Of a stretch of 36,773 nt of DNA, positions 29,892 through 36,773 are shown in pieces. The notes below the pieces were generated by a model. The model ran no database searches and was not told where the DNA came from. It was given only the letters and a program-made list of their open reading frames with translations. The position numbers were made by a program, and so were the translations under genes. Source of the DNA: Lachnospiraceae bacterium. GTDB taxonomy: Bacteria; Bacillota; Clostridia; Lachnospirales; Lachnospiraceae. Each line of letters starts with the position of its first letter. The first letter of the stretch is position 1. The DNA is taken from assembly GCA_900753305.1 (NCBI GenBank), contig CAADYR010000083.1, positions 1 through 36,773 on the forward strand, written 5' to 3'.

Positions 29892-31673
29892 ATGTATTAT
29901 CCGGAAGAATTAATAGAAGAAGTTAGACAGAAGAATGATATCGTTGACGTGATATCCGGTTATGTTGGTTTACAGAAAAAAGGCAGTAATTACGTATGTT
30001 GTTGCCCTTTTCACAGTGAAAAGACACCATCTTTTTCTGTCAGTCGTTCCCGACAGATCTATAAATGTTTTGGATGCGGCGAAGCAGGAAATGTAGTGAC
30101 TTTTGTTATGAAATATGAGAACTGTACATTTCAGGAGGCTATGAAGATATTAGCTGATAAGGCTGGTGTGGAACTGCCTCAGGCAGAGTATTCAGAAGAA
30201 GCCAGAAGACGGGAATCCAGACGGGCGAAGCTGTTGGAAGTAAATAAGGAAGCAGCGAAGTTCTATTATTATCAGCTTCGGACTCCCCATGGAGAAAAAG
30301 CCAGAGAATATCTGGATGAACGCAGGCTTACGGAAGAAACCCGAAAGAATTTTGGCCTGGGTTATGCTCCGGTCAGGGGTGGAGAACTGATCGCCTATTT
30401 ACGGCAGAAGGGCTATAGTGATGATCTGATACGTGATGTCGGTCTTGCCAAGACGGATGAAAGACGTGGTACGACAACACAGTTCTGGAACAGAGTCATG
30501 TTTCCGATTCAGGATATTAACCACAGGGTCATTGGCTTTGGCGGAAGAATCATGAGTGCAGAAAATAATGGTCCCAAGTACTTAAATTCACCGGAAACGG
30601 AGATATTTGATAAGAGCAGGAATCTGTACGGCATGAATTATGCCAGAAGTGCCAGAACAGGTAACATTATCCTGTGTGAGGGATATATGGATGTTATCAG
30701 TATGCATCAGGCCGGATTTACACAGGCTGTAGCATCACTTGGAACGGCCTTTACACCTGGACAGGCTGCCCTGATCAAGAAATATACCAAGGATGTGCTG
30801 CTGGCGTATGACAGTGATGGAGCCGGAGTAAAAGCAGCGCTGCGTGCGATCAGAATTCTGCATGATGCAGGAATGTCTGGGCGTATCATTAATATGAATC
30901 CTTACAAAGACCCGGATGAATTTATCAAGAATCTGGGGAAAGAGGCATTTCAGGACAGGATCGATCATGCAGAGAATTCATTTATGTTCGAGATTCGTAT
31001 GCTTGAGAGAGAATTTGACTTGGAGGACCCTGAGGGCAAAACAAATTTCTATAACAGTATTGCCAGAAAACTGTGTGAGTTCAGTGAGGATGTAGAACGT
31101 GAAAATTACATCACTGCGGTTGCAGAGAAGTATCATATCGGATTTGACAATCTGAGGAAACTGGTAGTGAACACCGCTGCCAAAACAGGTGGATATGCAC
31201 CACTTCCTGAGAAACCCAGATCAGGAATACAAAGCCGCAATACGCCGGAAGAGAACACGAAGAAGTCACAGAGGCTTCTGCTTACATGGCTGACAGATGA
31301 ACCACAGTTATATGAAAAAATAAAACAATACATTACTCCTGCTGATTTTACTGAGGAATTATATGCCAAAGTCGCAGAGAGAATGTTCCATGATATTGAG
31401 AATAATCAGTTAAATCCCGCAGGCATAATCAATATGTTTGCTGATGAGAAAGAACAGAGCGAGGCAGCATCACTTTTTACTACGAAACTGCCGCAGCTTG
31501 AAAGCGTGCAGGAGCAGGAAAAGGCATTCAAGGATATACTGATCAGTGTGAAACGAAACAGTTATAATTATTATTCCAGCCGCATGGGCGTGGATATTTC
31601 GGCGCTGAATAAAGTAATTGAAGGCAAAAAAGCATTGGAAGAACTTAGCAAAACGCATATTTCTCTGAATTAA
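29892..31673 (+). CDS. dnaG: DNA primase
   Basis: The primase that makes RNA primers for replication, 593 residues. The N-terminal zinc domain is CPFH (38-41) and CFGC (59-62) with TPSFSVSRSRQIYKCF between them. KANFGLGYAP-like RKNFGLGYAPV leads into the catalytic region, which has GFGGRIM, NIILCEGYMDVISMHQAG and LLAYDSDGAG (TOPRIM), then NPYKDPDEFIK. The C-terminal helicase-interaction part begins near residue 440 and is divergent, as usual. The start has AATGATGAGA purines but no strong AGGAGG. It lies in the dgt-dnaG-rpoD order, with rpoD 38 bases downstream. Confidence 0.96.
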   Translation: MYYPEELIEEVRQKNDIVDVISGYVGLQKKGSNYVCCCPFHSEKTPSFSVSRSRQIYKCFGCGEAGNVVTFVMKYENCTFQEAMKILADKAGVELPQAEYSEEARRRESRRAKLLEVNKEAAKFYYYQLRTPHGEKAREYLDERRLTEETRKNFGLGYAPVRGGELIAYLRQKGYSDDLIRDVGLAKTDERRGTTTQFWNRVMFPIQDINHRVIGFGGRIMSAENNGPKYLNSPETEIFDKSRNLYGMNYARSARTGNIILCEGYMDVISMHQAGFTQAVASLGTAFTPGQAALIKKYTKDVLLAYDSDGAGVKAALRAIRILHDAGMSGRIINMNPYKDPDEFIKNLGKEAFQDRIDHAENSFMFEIRMLEREFDLEDPEGKTNFYNSIARKLCEFSEDVERENYITAVAEKYHIGFDNLRKLVVNTAAKTGGYAPLPEKPRSGIQSRNTPEENTKKSQRLLLTWLTDEPQLYEKIKQYITPADFTEELYAKVAERMFHDIENNQLNPAGIINMFADEKEQSEAASLFTTKLPQLESVQEQEKAFKDILISVKRNSYNYYSSRMGVDISALNKVIEGKKALEELSKTHISLN

Positions 31674-31711
31674 GGATAAAAATATATGTATGGTATGGAG
31701 GATTGACCAGA

Positions 31712-32827
31712 ATGGATGAAAACACACAAGCAAAATTTGAGGCGAAGCTGAAGGATTTGATCGCAGTTGCCAAAAAGAAGAAAAATGTCTTGGAATATCA
31801 GGAGATCAATGACTTTTTCAAGGATATGCCTCTGGAAGAGGATCAGTTTGATAAGATTCTTGAGACATTGGAACAGAATAATGTTGATGTTCTGAGAATT
31901 ACAGATGACGATGATGATATTCCTGATGAAGAATTGATTCTGAACGAAGAAGACGAAGTAGATATGGAATCTATCGATCTGTCCATTCCGGATGGTGTTG
32001 GTATAGAAGATCCGGTCAGAATGTATCTGAAGGAAATTGGCAAAGTGCCTCTTCTGAGTGCTGATGAAGAAATCGAACTTGCAAAGCGTATGGAAGTTGG
32101 CGATGAAGATGCCAAGAAACGTCTGGCAGAAGCCAATCTGCGTCTGGTAGTCAGCATTGCCAAGAGATACGTAGGCCGTGGTATGCTTTTCCTTGATCTG
32201 ATCCAGGAAGGTAATCTGGGTCTTATCAAGGCGGTAGAGAAGTTCGATTACCGTAAGGGCTATAAGTTCTCAACTTATGCTACATGGTGGATCCGTCAGG
32301 CGATCACAAGAGCTATTGCCGATCAGGCAAGAACGATCAGAATTCCTGTCCATATGGTTGAAACGATCAACAAACTGATCCGCGTGAGCAGACAGTTACT
32401 GCAGGAGTTAGGACGTGAACCGACCCCGGAAGAAATTGCAAAAGAAATGAATATGCCGGAAGACAGAGTACGTGAAATCCTTAAGATTTCTCAGGAACCT
32501 GTTTCTCTTGAGACACCTATCGGTGAAGAAGAGGACAGCCATTTGGGCGATTTCATTCAGGATGATAATGTACCTGTACCTGCTGATGCAGCAGCCTTTA
32601 CTTTGTTAAAGGAACAGCTTGTTGAGGTACTTGATACACTGACAGACAGAGAACAGAAGGTATTGAGACTTCGTTTTGGTCTGGATGATGGCAGGGCAAG
32701 AACTCTTGAAGAAGTAGGTAAGGAGTTCAATGTAACCCGTGAACGTATCAGACAGATTGAGGCGAAAGCACTTCGTAAACTTCGTCATCCTTCCAGAAGC
32801 CGTAAGCTGAAGGATTATCTTGATTAA
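31712..32827 (+). CDS. rpoD: Primary sigma factor RpoD/SigA
   Basis: The housekeeping sigma-70 factor, 371 residues from ATG 31712; GGAGG ends 10 bases before it and only 1 base before the alternative TTG 31703. Region 1.1 is short and acidic (DDDDDIPDEELILNEEDEVD). Region 1.2-2 has DPVRMYLKEIGKVPLLS, DLIQEGNLGLIKAVEKFDYR and KGYKFSTYATWWIRQAITRA. Region 3 carries IRIPVHMVETINKL. Region 4 holds LTDREQKVLRLRFGL and the helix-turn-helix TLEEVGKEFNVTRERIRQIE ending in KLRHPSRSRKLKDYLD. Length and architecture match the SigA class of Firmicutes. It sits between dnaG and trmK as is common in the phylum. Confidence 0.98.
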   Translation: MDENTQAKFEAKLKDLIAVAKKKKNVLEYQEINDFFKDMPLEEDQFDKILETLEQNNVDVLRITDDDDDIPDEELILNEEDEVDMESIDLSIPDGVGIEDPVRMYLKEIGKVPLLSADEEIELAKRMEVGDEDAKKRLAEANLRLVVSIAKRYVGRGMLFLDLIQEGNLGLIKAVEKFDYRKGYKFSTYATWWIRQAITRAIADQARTIRIPVHMVETINKLIRVSRQLLQELGREPTPEEIAKEMNMPEDRVREILKISQEPVSLETPIGEEEDSHLGDFIQDDNVPVPADAAAFTLLKEQLVEVLDTLTDREQKVLRLRFGLDDGRARTLEEVGKEFNVTRERIRQIEAKALRKLRHPSRSRKLKDYLD

Positions 32828-32845
32828 TCTAAAGGGGATATCAGA

Positions 32846-33673
32846 ATGCTGTTATCAGATAGAATGTTGGCAGTTGCAGGGCTTGTACAGCCCTGCAGTG
32901 TAATTGCAGACATCGGCTGTGATCATGGTTATGTAGCTATGGAACTGATCAGGCGTCATGTGTGTGATAAAGTGATAGCCATGGACATAAATCAGGGACC
33001 TTTAGAGCAGGCTAAGAGCAATATCAGAGATTATGGAATGCAGGAATTTATAGAAACCAGACTTTCGGATGGAACACAGGCACTTGAACCGGGTGAGACG
33101 GATGGTATCATATGCGCAGGAATGGGTGGTAAACTCACCATTCATATTTTGACAGAAGGCAGGGAACTGATCAGACATATGCAGCAATTGATCCTGCAGC
33201 CACAGTCAGAGATCAAAGAGGTCAGAAGTTTCCTGCGGGAAGAAGGATATCAGATCGATCGGGAAGATATGGTCTGTGAAGATGGCAAGTATTATCCGAT
33301 GATGCATGTAAGCACGAATGGTTTTGGCAAGCAGGAAGAACAGCTTGCCAATAATCTTACGGAGAAAAGCAGGCAGAATATCGAAAATAAAACGGATAAA
33401 CTTGACACAATCCAAGTACCTGTCATTTCAGAAATTTCGAAGGAAGAGGCTGAGAAGATCAGGCGCGTGCAGGATACATATGGTCCATGTCTTTTACAAC
33501 AGGGACACCCTATCCTGAAGCGTTATTTGTTATGGCAAAAAGAGAATTTGGAAAATATCAGGGGCAATCTGATGAGTCAGCGTCAGCCGACACCCAGACA
33601 GCAGTACAGAATTGCTGAACTGGATCATGAACTGAGCGATATAGTCTTTTGCCTTTATAAATATTTTTCGTAG
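32846..33673 (+). CDS. trmK: tRNA (adenine22-N1)-methyltransferase
   Basis: The methyltransferase that makes m1A22 in tRNA. The 275-residue protein has the SAM motif VIADIGCDHGYVAMELI (19-35), acidic strand IAMDINQGPLEQA (44-56), and the strongly family-specific IICAGMGGKLTIHIL. LILQPQSEIKEVRSFL and EEGYQIDREDMVCEDGKYYP complete the TrmK pattern, including the C-terminal coiled region with many Glu/Lys. It is 18 bases after rpoD with AAAGGGGAT before the start, and it usually sits between rpoD and the Nif3-like gene in Firmicutes. Confidence 0.95.
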   Translation: MLLSDRMLAVAGLVQPCSVIADIGCDHGYVAMELIRRHVCDKVIAMDINQGPLEQAKSNIRDYGMQEFIETRLSDGTQALEPGETDGIICAGMGGKLTIHILTEGRELIRHMQQLILQPQSEIKEVRSFLREEGYQIDREDMVCEDGKYYPMMHVSTNGFGKQEEQLANNLTEKSRQNIENKTDKLDTIQVPVISEISKEEAEKIRRVQDTYGPCLLQQGHPILKRYLLWQKENLENIRGNLMSQRQPTPRQQYRIAELDHELSDIVFCLYKYFS

Positions 33674-33715
33674 GGACTGGATTGCTTTGCAGATATAGAA
33701 GGGCGTGGAAGGATT

Positions 33716-34498
33716 ATGAAATGCTATGAGATCATTGAGAAGCTGGAGACATTGTCACCACCTTCTTTTGCTGAGGACTGGGATAATATCGGACTGCTTG
33801 TTGGCAGACGTGATAAAGAAGTAAAAAGTATCTACATTGCGTTAGATGCGACGGATGAGGTAATCGACGAAGCAATTCGTGTGGGTGCGGATATGCTGCT
33901 GACACATCATCCGTTGATTTTTCATAAAATAAACCGTGTGAATACAGATGATTTTATTGGAAAGAGAATATATGGACTGATCCGTGCAGATATGGTCTGT
34001 TATGCAATGCATACGAATTTTGATGTTATGGGAATGGCAGATGCAGCAGCGGATAAGATAGGACTCGTAGATGGTGAAGTGCTGGATGTGACTTTCGATG
34101 ATGGAGTATCCAGACAGGGATGTGGAAGAGTTGGTAAACTGCCGCATCGTATGACACTGGACGAATGTGCAGAACTGGTGAAGAAAAGCTTTCAGGTGCC
34201 ATCTGTCAGAGTATATGGTGACAGGAACAGTAATGTCAGGGACGCAGCAGTCATGCCGGGTTCAGGTGGCAGTTTCCTCAAAAATGCATTACAGGCAGAT
34301 GCAGATGTTATGATCACAGGTGATATAGATCATCATGAAGCAATTGATGCGTTGGCACAGGGAATCAGCATTATTGATGCGGGACATTATGGGATAGAGA
34401 AGCTTTTTATTCCATATATGCAGGAATATCTGGCTCGGAATTTACAGGGAATCAGGCTGTATGCAGCCCCTTTCCAGGAGCCATTTGTAGTAGTATAA
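33716..34498 (+). CDS. Nif3-like dinuclear metal protein
   Basis: A 260-residue member of the Nif3 family (DUF34), hexameric proteins with a two-metal site; annotated elsewhere as GTP cyclohydrolase type I, which is not a proven function. MKCYEIIEKLETLSPPSFAE, EDWDNIGLLVGRRDKEVKSI, LLTHHPLIFHK (His64-65) and DAGHYGIEKLFI supply the metal ligands. B. subtilis YqfO is about 370 residues because of an inserted PII-like domain; that insertion is absent here. AAGGATT precedes the start, 42 bases after trmK. Its place after trmK is conserved in the phylum. Confidence 0.92.
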   Translation: MKCYEIIEKLETLSPPSFAEDWDNIGLLVGRRDKEVKSIYIALDATDEVIDEAIRVGADMLLTHHPLIFHKINRVNTDDFIGKRIYGLIRADMVCYAMHTNFDVMGMADAAADKIGLVDGEVLDVTFDDGVSRQGCGRVGKLPHRMTLDECAELVKKSFQVPSVRVYGDRNSNVRDAAVMPGSGGSFLKNALQADADVMITGDIDHHEAIDALAQGISIIDAGHYGIEKLFIPYMQEYLARNLQGIRLYAAPFQEPFVVV

Positions 34499-34530
34499 GT
34501 AAACTGATGCATAGTAAGGAGGCAGTGACC

Positions 34531-36195
34531 ATGGAGCATATATTTAAGGTAACCATAGGTGATACGGTAAAAGAATACCCTAAGGGGACGACTTATGCGG
34601 ATATTGCCCGTGAATATGAGCAGGAATATGAGTATCCGATCGCACTTGTTGTCAGAAATGGCAAGATCCGTGAGCTGTTTAAGAAATTGGACAGAGACTG
34701 TACGCTGGAGTTTCTGACTTTGTCAGATGATGCCGGACATAAGACCTATATGAGAACCGCTATCTTAATGATGATGAAAGCAATAGAAGATGTGCTGGGA
34801 CATGATAAGGTAGGTACGGTTAAGGTAGATTATACGATTGGAAATGGATATTATTGTCCGGTGAAGTCAGGTTATAAACTGACCAGCCAGGATGTAGAAC
34901 AGGTACGCAGCAAGATGCAGGAGTACGTGGACAGAGACATTCTGGTGATGAAGAAGCCTACACCTCTGGAAGAAGCCAAGGACATCTTCAGACAGCAGAA
35001 TATGGAAGATAAGGTAAAACTGTTCCGCTATCGCGGTAATTCTACTGTGAATGTCTATAATCTGGATGGCTATTATGATTATTATTATGGCTACATGCTA
35101 CCAAGTACAGGTTATGTGAAATATTTTGACCTTCAACTATATGAAAATGGTTTTGTGCTGGTACTTCCGGGACAGAAGGAACCAACCGTAGTAAGACCAT
35201 TCAAACCTCTGCATAAACTGTTCCAGACACTGCAGATTTCTGCAGACTGGGGAAGCAAGCTTGGAATCGACACAGTAGCTGATCTCAACGATCAGATCCG
35301 TGCAGGCAAGGTTAATGATGTGATATTGGTGCAGGAAGCTTTGCAGGAGAGAAGAATTGCAGAAATTGCATCAGATATTGTATCCAGAGGCGGCGTTAAA
35401 TTTGTTATGATCGCCGGTCCGTCCTCTTCTGGCAAGACAACATTTTCCCACAGATTATCAGTGCAGCTTCGTACACACGGAATGGTTCCGCATCCTATTG
35501 CAGTAGATAACTATTTTGTAGACAGGGAACTGACCCCTAGACAGCCCAATGGGGATTATGATTTTGAATGTCTGGAAGCCATTGATACGAAGCAGTTCAA
35601 TCAGGATATGAGTGATCTGCTGGCAGGCAAGAGAGTGGAACTGCCGACCTTCAACTTTGTGACAGGTAAGAGAGAATATAATGGTGACTTTAAGCAGTTA
35701 GGCCATGAGGATATTCTGGTCATTGAGGGAATACATGGATTGAATGATAAGATGTCTTATGCACTTCCGGCAGAGAGCAAATACAAAATATACATCAGTG
35801 CGCTGACTACACTTAATATTGATGAACATAACAGAATACCGACCACGGATGGCAGATTATTGCGCCGTATGGTGCGTGATGCCAGAACCAGAGGTGCCAG
35901 CGGTAAGAGAACGATCCAGATGTGGCCTTCTGTAAGAAAAGGAGAGACAGAGAATATTTTCCCTTATCAGGAGAGTGCAGATGCCATGTTCAATTCAACA
36001 ACGATTTATGAACTGGCAGTCTTAAAGCCCTATGCGGAGCGTCTGCTCTACAGCATTGAACCGGGAGAACCCGAATATTTCGAAGCGGTAAGACTCTTGA
36101 AATTCCTGGGATATTTCCTGAGTGTCAGTGCAGAAGAACTTCCGAGAAATTCAATTGTACGTGAATTCGTAGGTGGAAGCTGTTTCAACGTATAG
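34531..36195 (+). CDS. Nucleoside (uridine) kinase with N-terminal TGS domain
   Basis: A 554-residue multi-domain protein. Residues 1-65 are a TGS domain (KVTIGDTVKEYPKGTTYADI). Residues ~70-140 resemble the second editing-type domain of threonyl-tRNA synthetase (GHKTYMRTAI, YTIGNGYYCPV). The kinase domain from about 285 shows Walker A GPSSSGKT (296-303), DNYFVDRELTPRQPNGDYDF and VIEGIHGLNDK, the uridine-kinase/phosphoribulokinase pattern. Such TGS-kinase proteins are common in Clostridia and annotated as uridine kinase; the role of the front domains is not known. ATG 34531 has AAGGAGG 8 bases upstream and is preferred to ATG 34507. It is followed at 36203 by the rnpB promoter. Confidence 0.92.
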   Translation: MEHIFKVTIGDTVKEYPKGTTYADIAREYEQEYEYPIALVVRNGKIRELFKKLDRDCTLEFLTLSDDAGHKTYMRTAILMMMKAIEDVLGHDKVGTVKVDYTIGNGYYCPVKSGYKLTSQDVEQVRSKMQEYVDRDILVMKKPTPLEEAKDIFRQQNMEDKVKLFRYRGNSTVNVYNLDGYYDYYYGYMLPSTGYVKYFDLQLYENGFVLVLPGQKEPTVVRPFKPLHKLFQTLQISADWGSKLGIDTVADLNDQIRAGKVNDVILVQEALQERRIAEIASDIVSRGGVKFVMIAGPSSSGKTTFSHRLSVQLRTHGMVPHPIAVDNYFVDRELTPRQPNGDYDFECLEAIDTKQFNQDMSDLLAGKRVELPTFNFVTGKREYNGDFKQLGHEDILVIEGIHGLNDKMSYALPAESKYKIYISALTTLNIDEHNRIPTTDGRLLRRMVRDARTRGASGKRTIQMWPSVRKGETENIFPYQESADAMFNSTTIYELAVLKPYAERLLYSIEPGEPEYFEAVRLLKFLGYFLSVSAEELPRNSIVREFVGGSCFNV

Positions 36196-36202
36196 AAATT
36201 GC

Positions 36203-36231
36203 TTGCAAATTTATAATAACCAGTGTACAAT
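36203..36231 (+). promoter_or_regulatory. Promoter of rnpB
   Basis: TTGCAA (36203-36208), a 17-bp spacer and TACAAT (36226-36231) place the transcription start at about 36238, the expected 5' end of the RNA. Confidence 0.7.
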
Positions 36232-36237
36232 AGTACA

Positions 36238-36591
36238 GCAAGTGTGGCAAATGGTCGCGGCTCCGTTATACGGAGGTGAGGAAAGTCCGGGCTTCACAGG
36301 GCAGGATGCCGGATAACGTCCGGTGGAGGTGACTCCAAGGCCAGTGCAACAGAAATAAACCGCCCGGTTTACCGGGTAAGGGTGGAAAGGCAGTGTAAGA
36401 GACTACCGCTCTCGAGGTAACAAGAGGGGCACATGTAAACCCCATTCGAAGCAAGACCAAACAGAAGACAATAGGTTTGCCCGACCTGTTTTCAGGTGGG
36501 TCGCTTGAAACTGTTGGTAACAGCAGTTCTAGATAGATGACCATTCGTGCAGTTCATGCACCGACATAACCCGGCTTATCGCTGCGCTTGC
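36238..36591 (+). ncRNA. rnpB: RNase P RNA component, bacterial class A
   Basis: The catalytic RNA that matures the 5' ends of tRNAs, about 354 bases. Its ends pair as helix P1: GCAAGTGTGGC (36238-36248) with GCTGCGCTTGC (36581-36591). The signature GAGGAAAGTCCGGGCT starts near 36279; ACAGGGCAGGATGCCGG follows. ACAGAAATAAACCGCC, AGGTAACAAGAGGGG and the 3' conserved AGATAGATGACCA and ACATAACCCGGCTTA are all present. The pattern ATAACGTCCGGTGGAGGTG after the GCCGG and the cruciform region fit class A and not the Bacillus class B. Its terminator is at 36608. Confidence 0.95.
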
Positions 36592-36607
36592 AATATGATG
36601 AGAAAGT

Positions 36608-36634
36608 AAGGAGTTGAGCAATCAGCTCCTTTTC
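36608..36634 (+). terminator. Terminator of rnpB
   Basis: AAGGAGTTGA (36608-36617) pairs with TCAGCTCCTT (36622-36631, one G-U pair) around GCAA, followed by TTTTC. Confidence 0.75.
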
Positions 36635-36743
36635 TGGTTTGAAATACAGTATATAGGCAATTGCGAAACTAGTATAGCGTTTTCTAAATAACTGAACCAT
36701 TTACGCAGAATATTTTTCAGAAAGTGCATGTCAAAAAACGTAG

Positions 36744-36759
36744 GCGTAGCGGGCTACGC
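36744..36759. repeat. Short perfect palindrome near the window end
   Basis: GCGTAGC and GCTACGC are separated by GG, flanked by AAAAAA on the left and ATTTTT on the right. It could be a terminator on either strand, or an end of a repeat that continues outside the window. The 36635-36773 stretch shows no gene. Confidence 0.35.
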
Positions 36760-36773
36760 TGAGGATTTTTGGC

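Noticed and set aside
1..36773. CRISPR arrays, insertion sequences, prophage or defence genes
   Set aside because: No regularly spaced repeats, transposase, integrase or phage motifs were seen.

Overview
The window looks like chromosomal DNA of an anaerobic gut-type Firmicute, most likely Lachnospiraceae (class Clostridia). This rests on the A+T-leaning base composition, the strong AGGAGG-type ribosome binding sites, the block dgt-dnaG-rpoD-trmK-nif3-TGS/uridine kinase followed by a bacterial RNase P RNA, and the many amino-acid ABC importers. No database search was possible; names come from motifs and remembered family features.

Layout. (1) 1-2871: a broken surface protein of GLUG-repeat type. 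Its 5' end is lost at a junction with an unrelated minus-strand coding fragment, and its 3' part is in another frame. (2) 2950-3591: a small membrane protein. (3) 3658-6773: xpt (minus), cobO (plus), and cbiJ/cobK and cbiG (minus). (4) 6911-13427: a sulfur/cysteine block with a rhodanese-PP-loop fusion, a PLP trans-sulfuration enzyme, a LysR regulator and a four-gene cysteine-type ABC importer. CCTA...TAGG dyads sit in or beside three of its promoters. (5) 13474-20503: a polyamine-type operon, potABCD, with a serine esterase and a LuxR/MalT-like regulator lacking its NTPase domain. A long leader offers two competing hairpins. (6) 20554-27131: a MerR regulator fused to a zinc ribbon and a degenerate methyltransferase, then an operon with a polar amino-acid ABC importer, a C26 gamma-glutamyl hydrolase, a cytidylate-kinase-like protein and an AlsS-like acetolactate synthase. 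Its promoter has the 19-bp spacer typical of MerR targets and is followed at once by a terminator-like hairpin. (7) 27132-27904: two divergent tRNA-Leu genes with promoters and terminators. (8) 27905-36195: a DUF4163-like lipoprotein and the conserved replication/transcription block. (9) 36238-36591: rnpB, then a terminator and a short stretch with no gene.

How the parts fit. The cysteine importer, trans-sulfuration enzyme and thiolation-type fusion probably share a sulfur-responsive control. The polyamine operon carries its own regulator. The MerR gene probably controls the operon beside it. The most interesting leads are the MerR-pseudo-methyltransferase with its attenuated target operon (20554-27131) and the polyamine operon with its competing-hairpin leader, membrane-anchored binding protein and NTPase-less MalT-like regulator (13474-20503).
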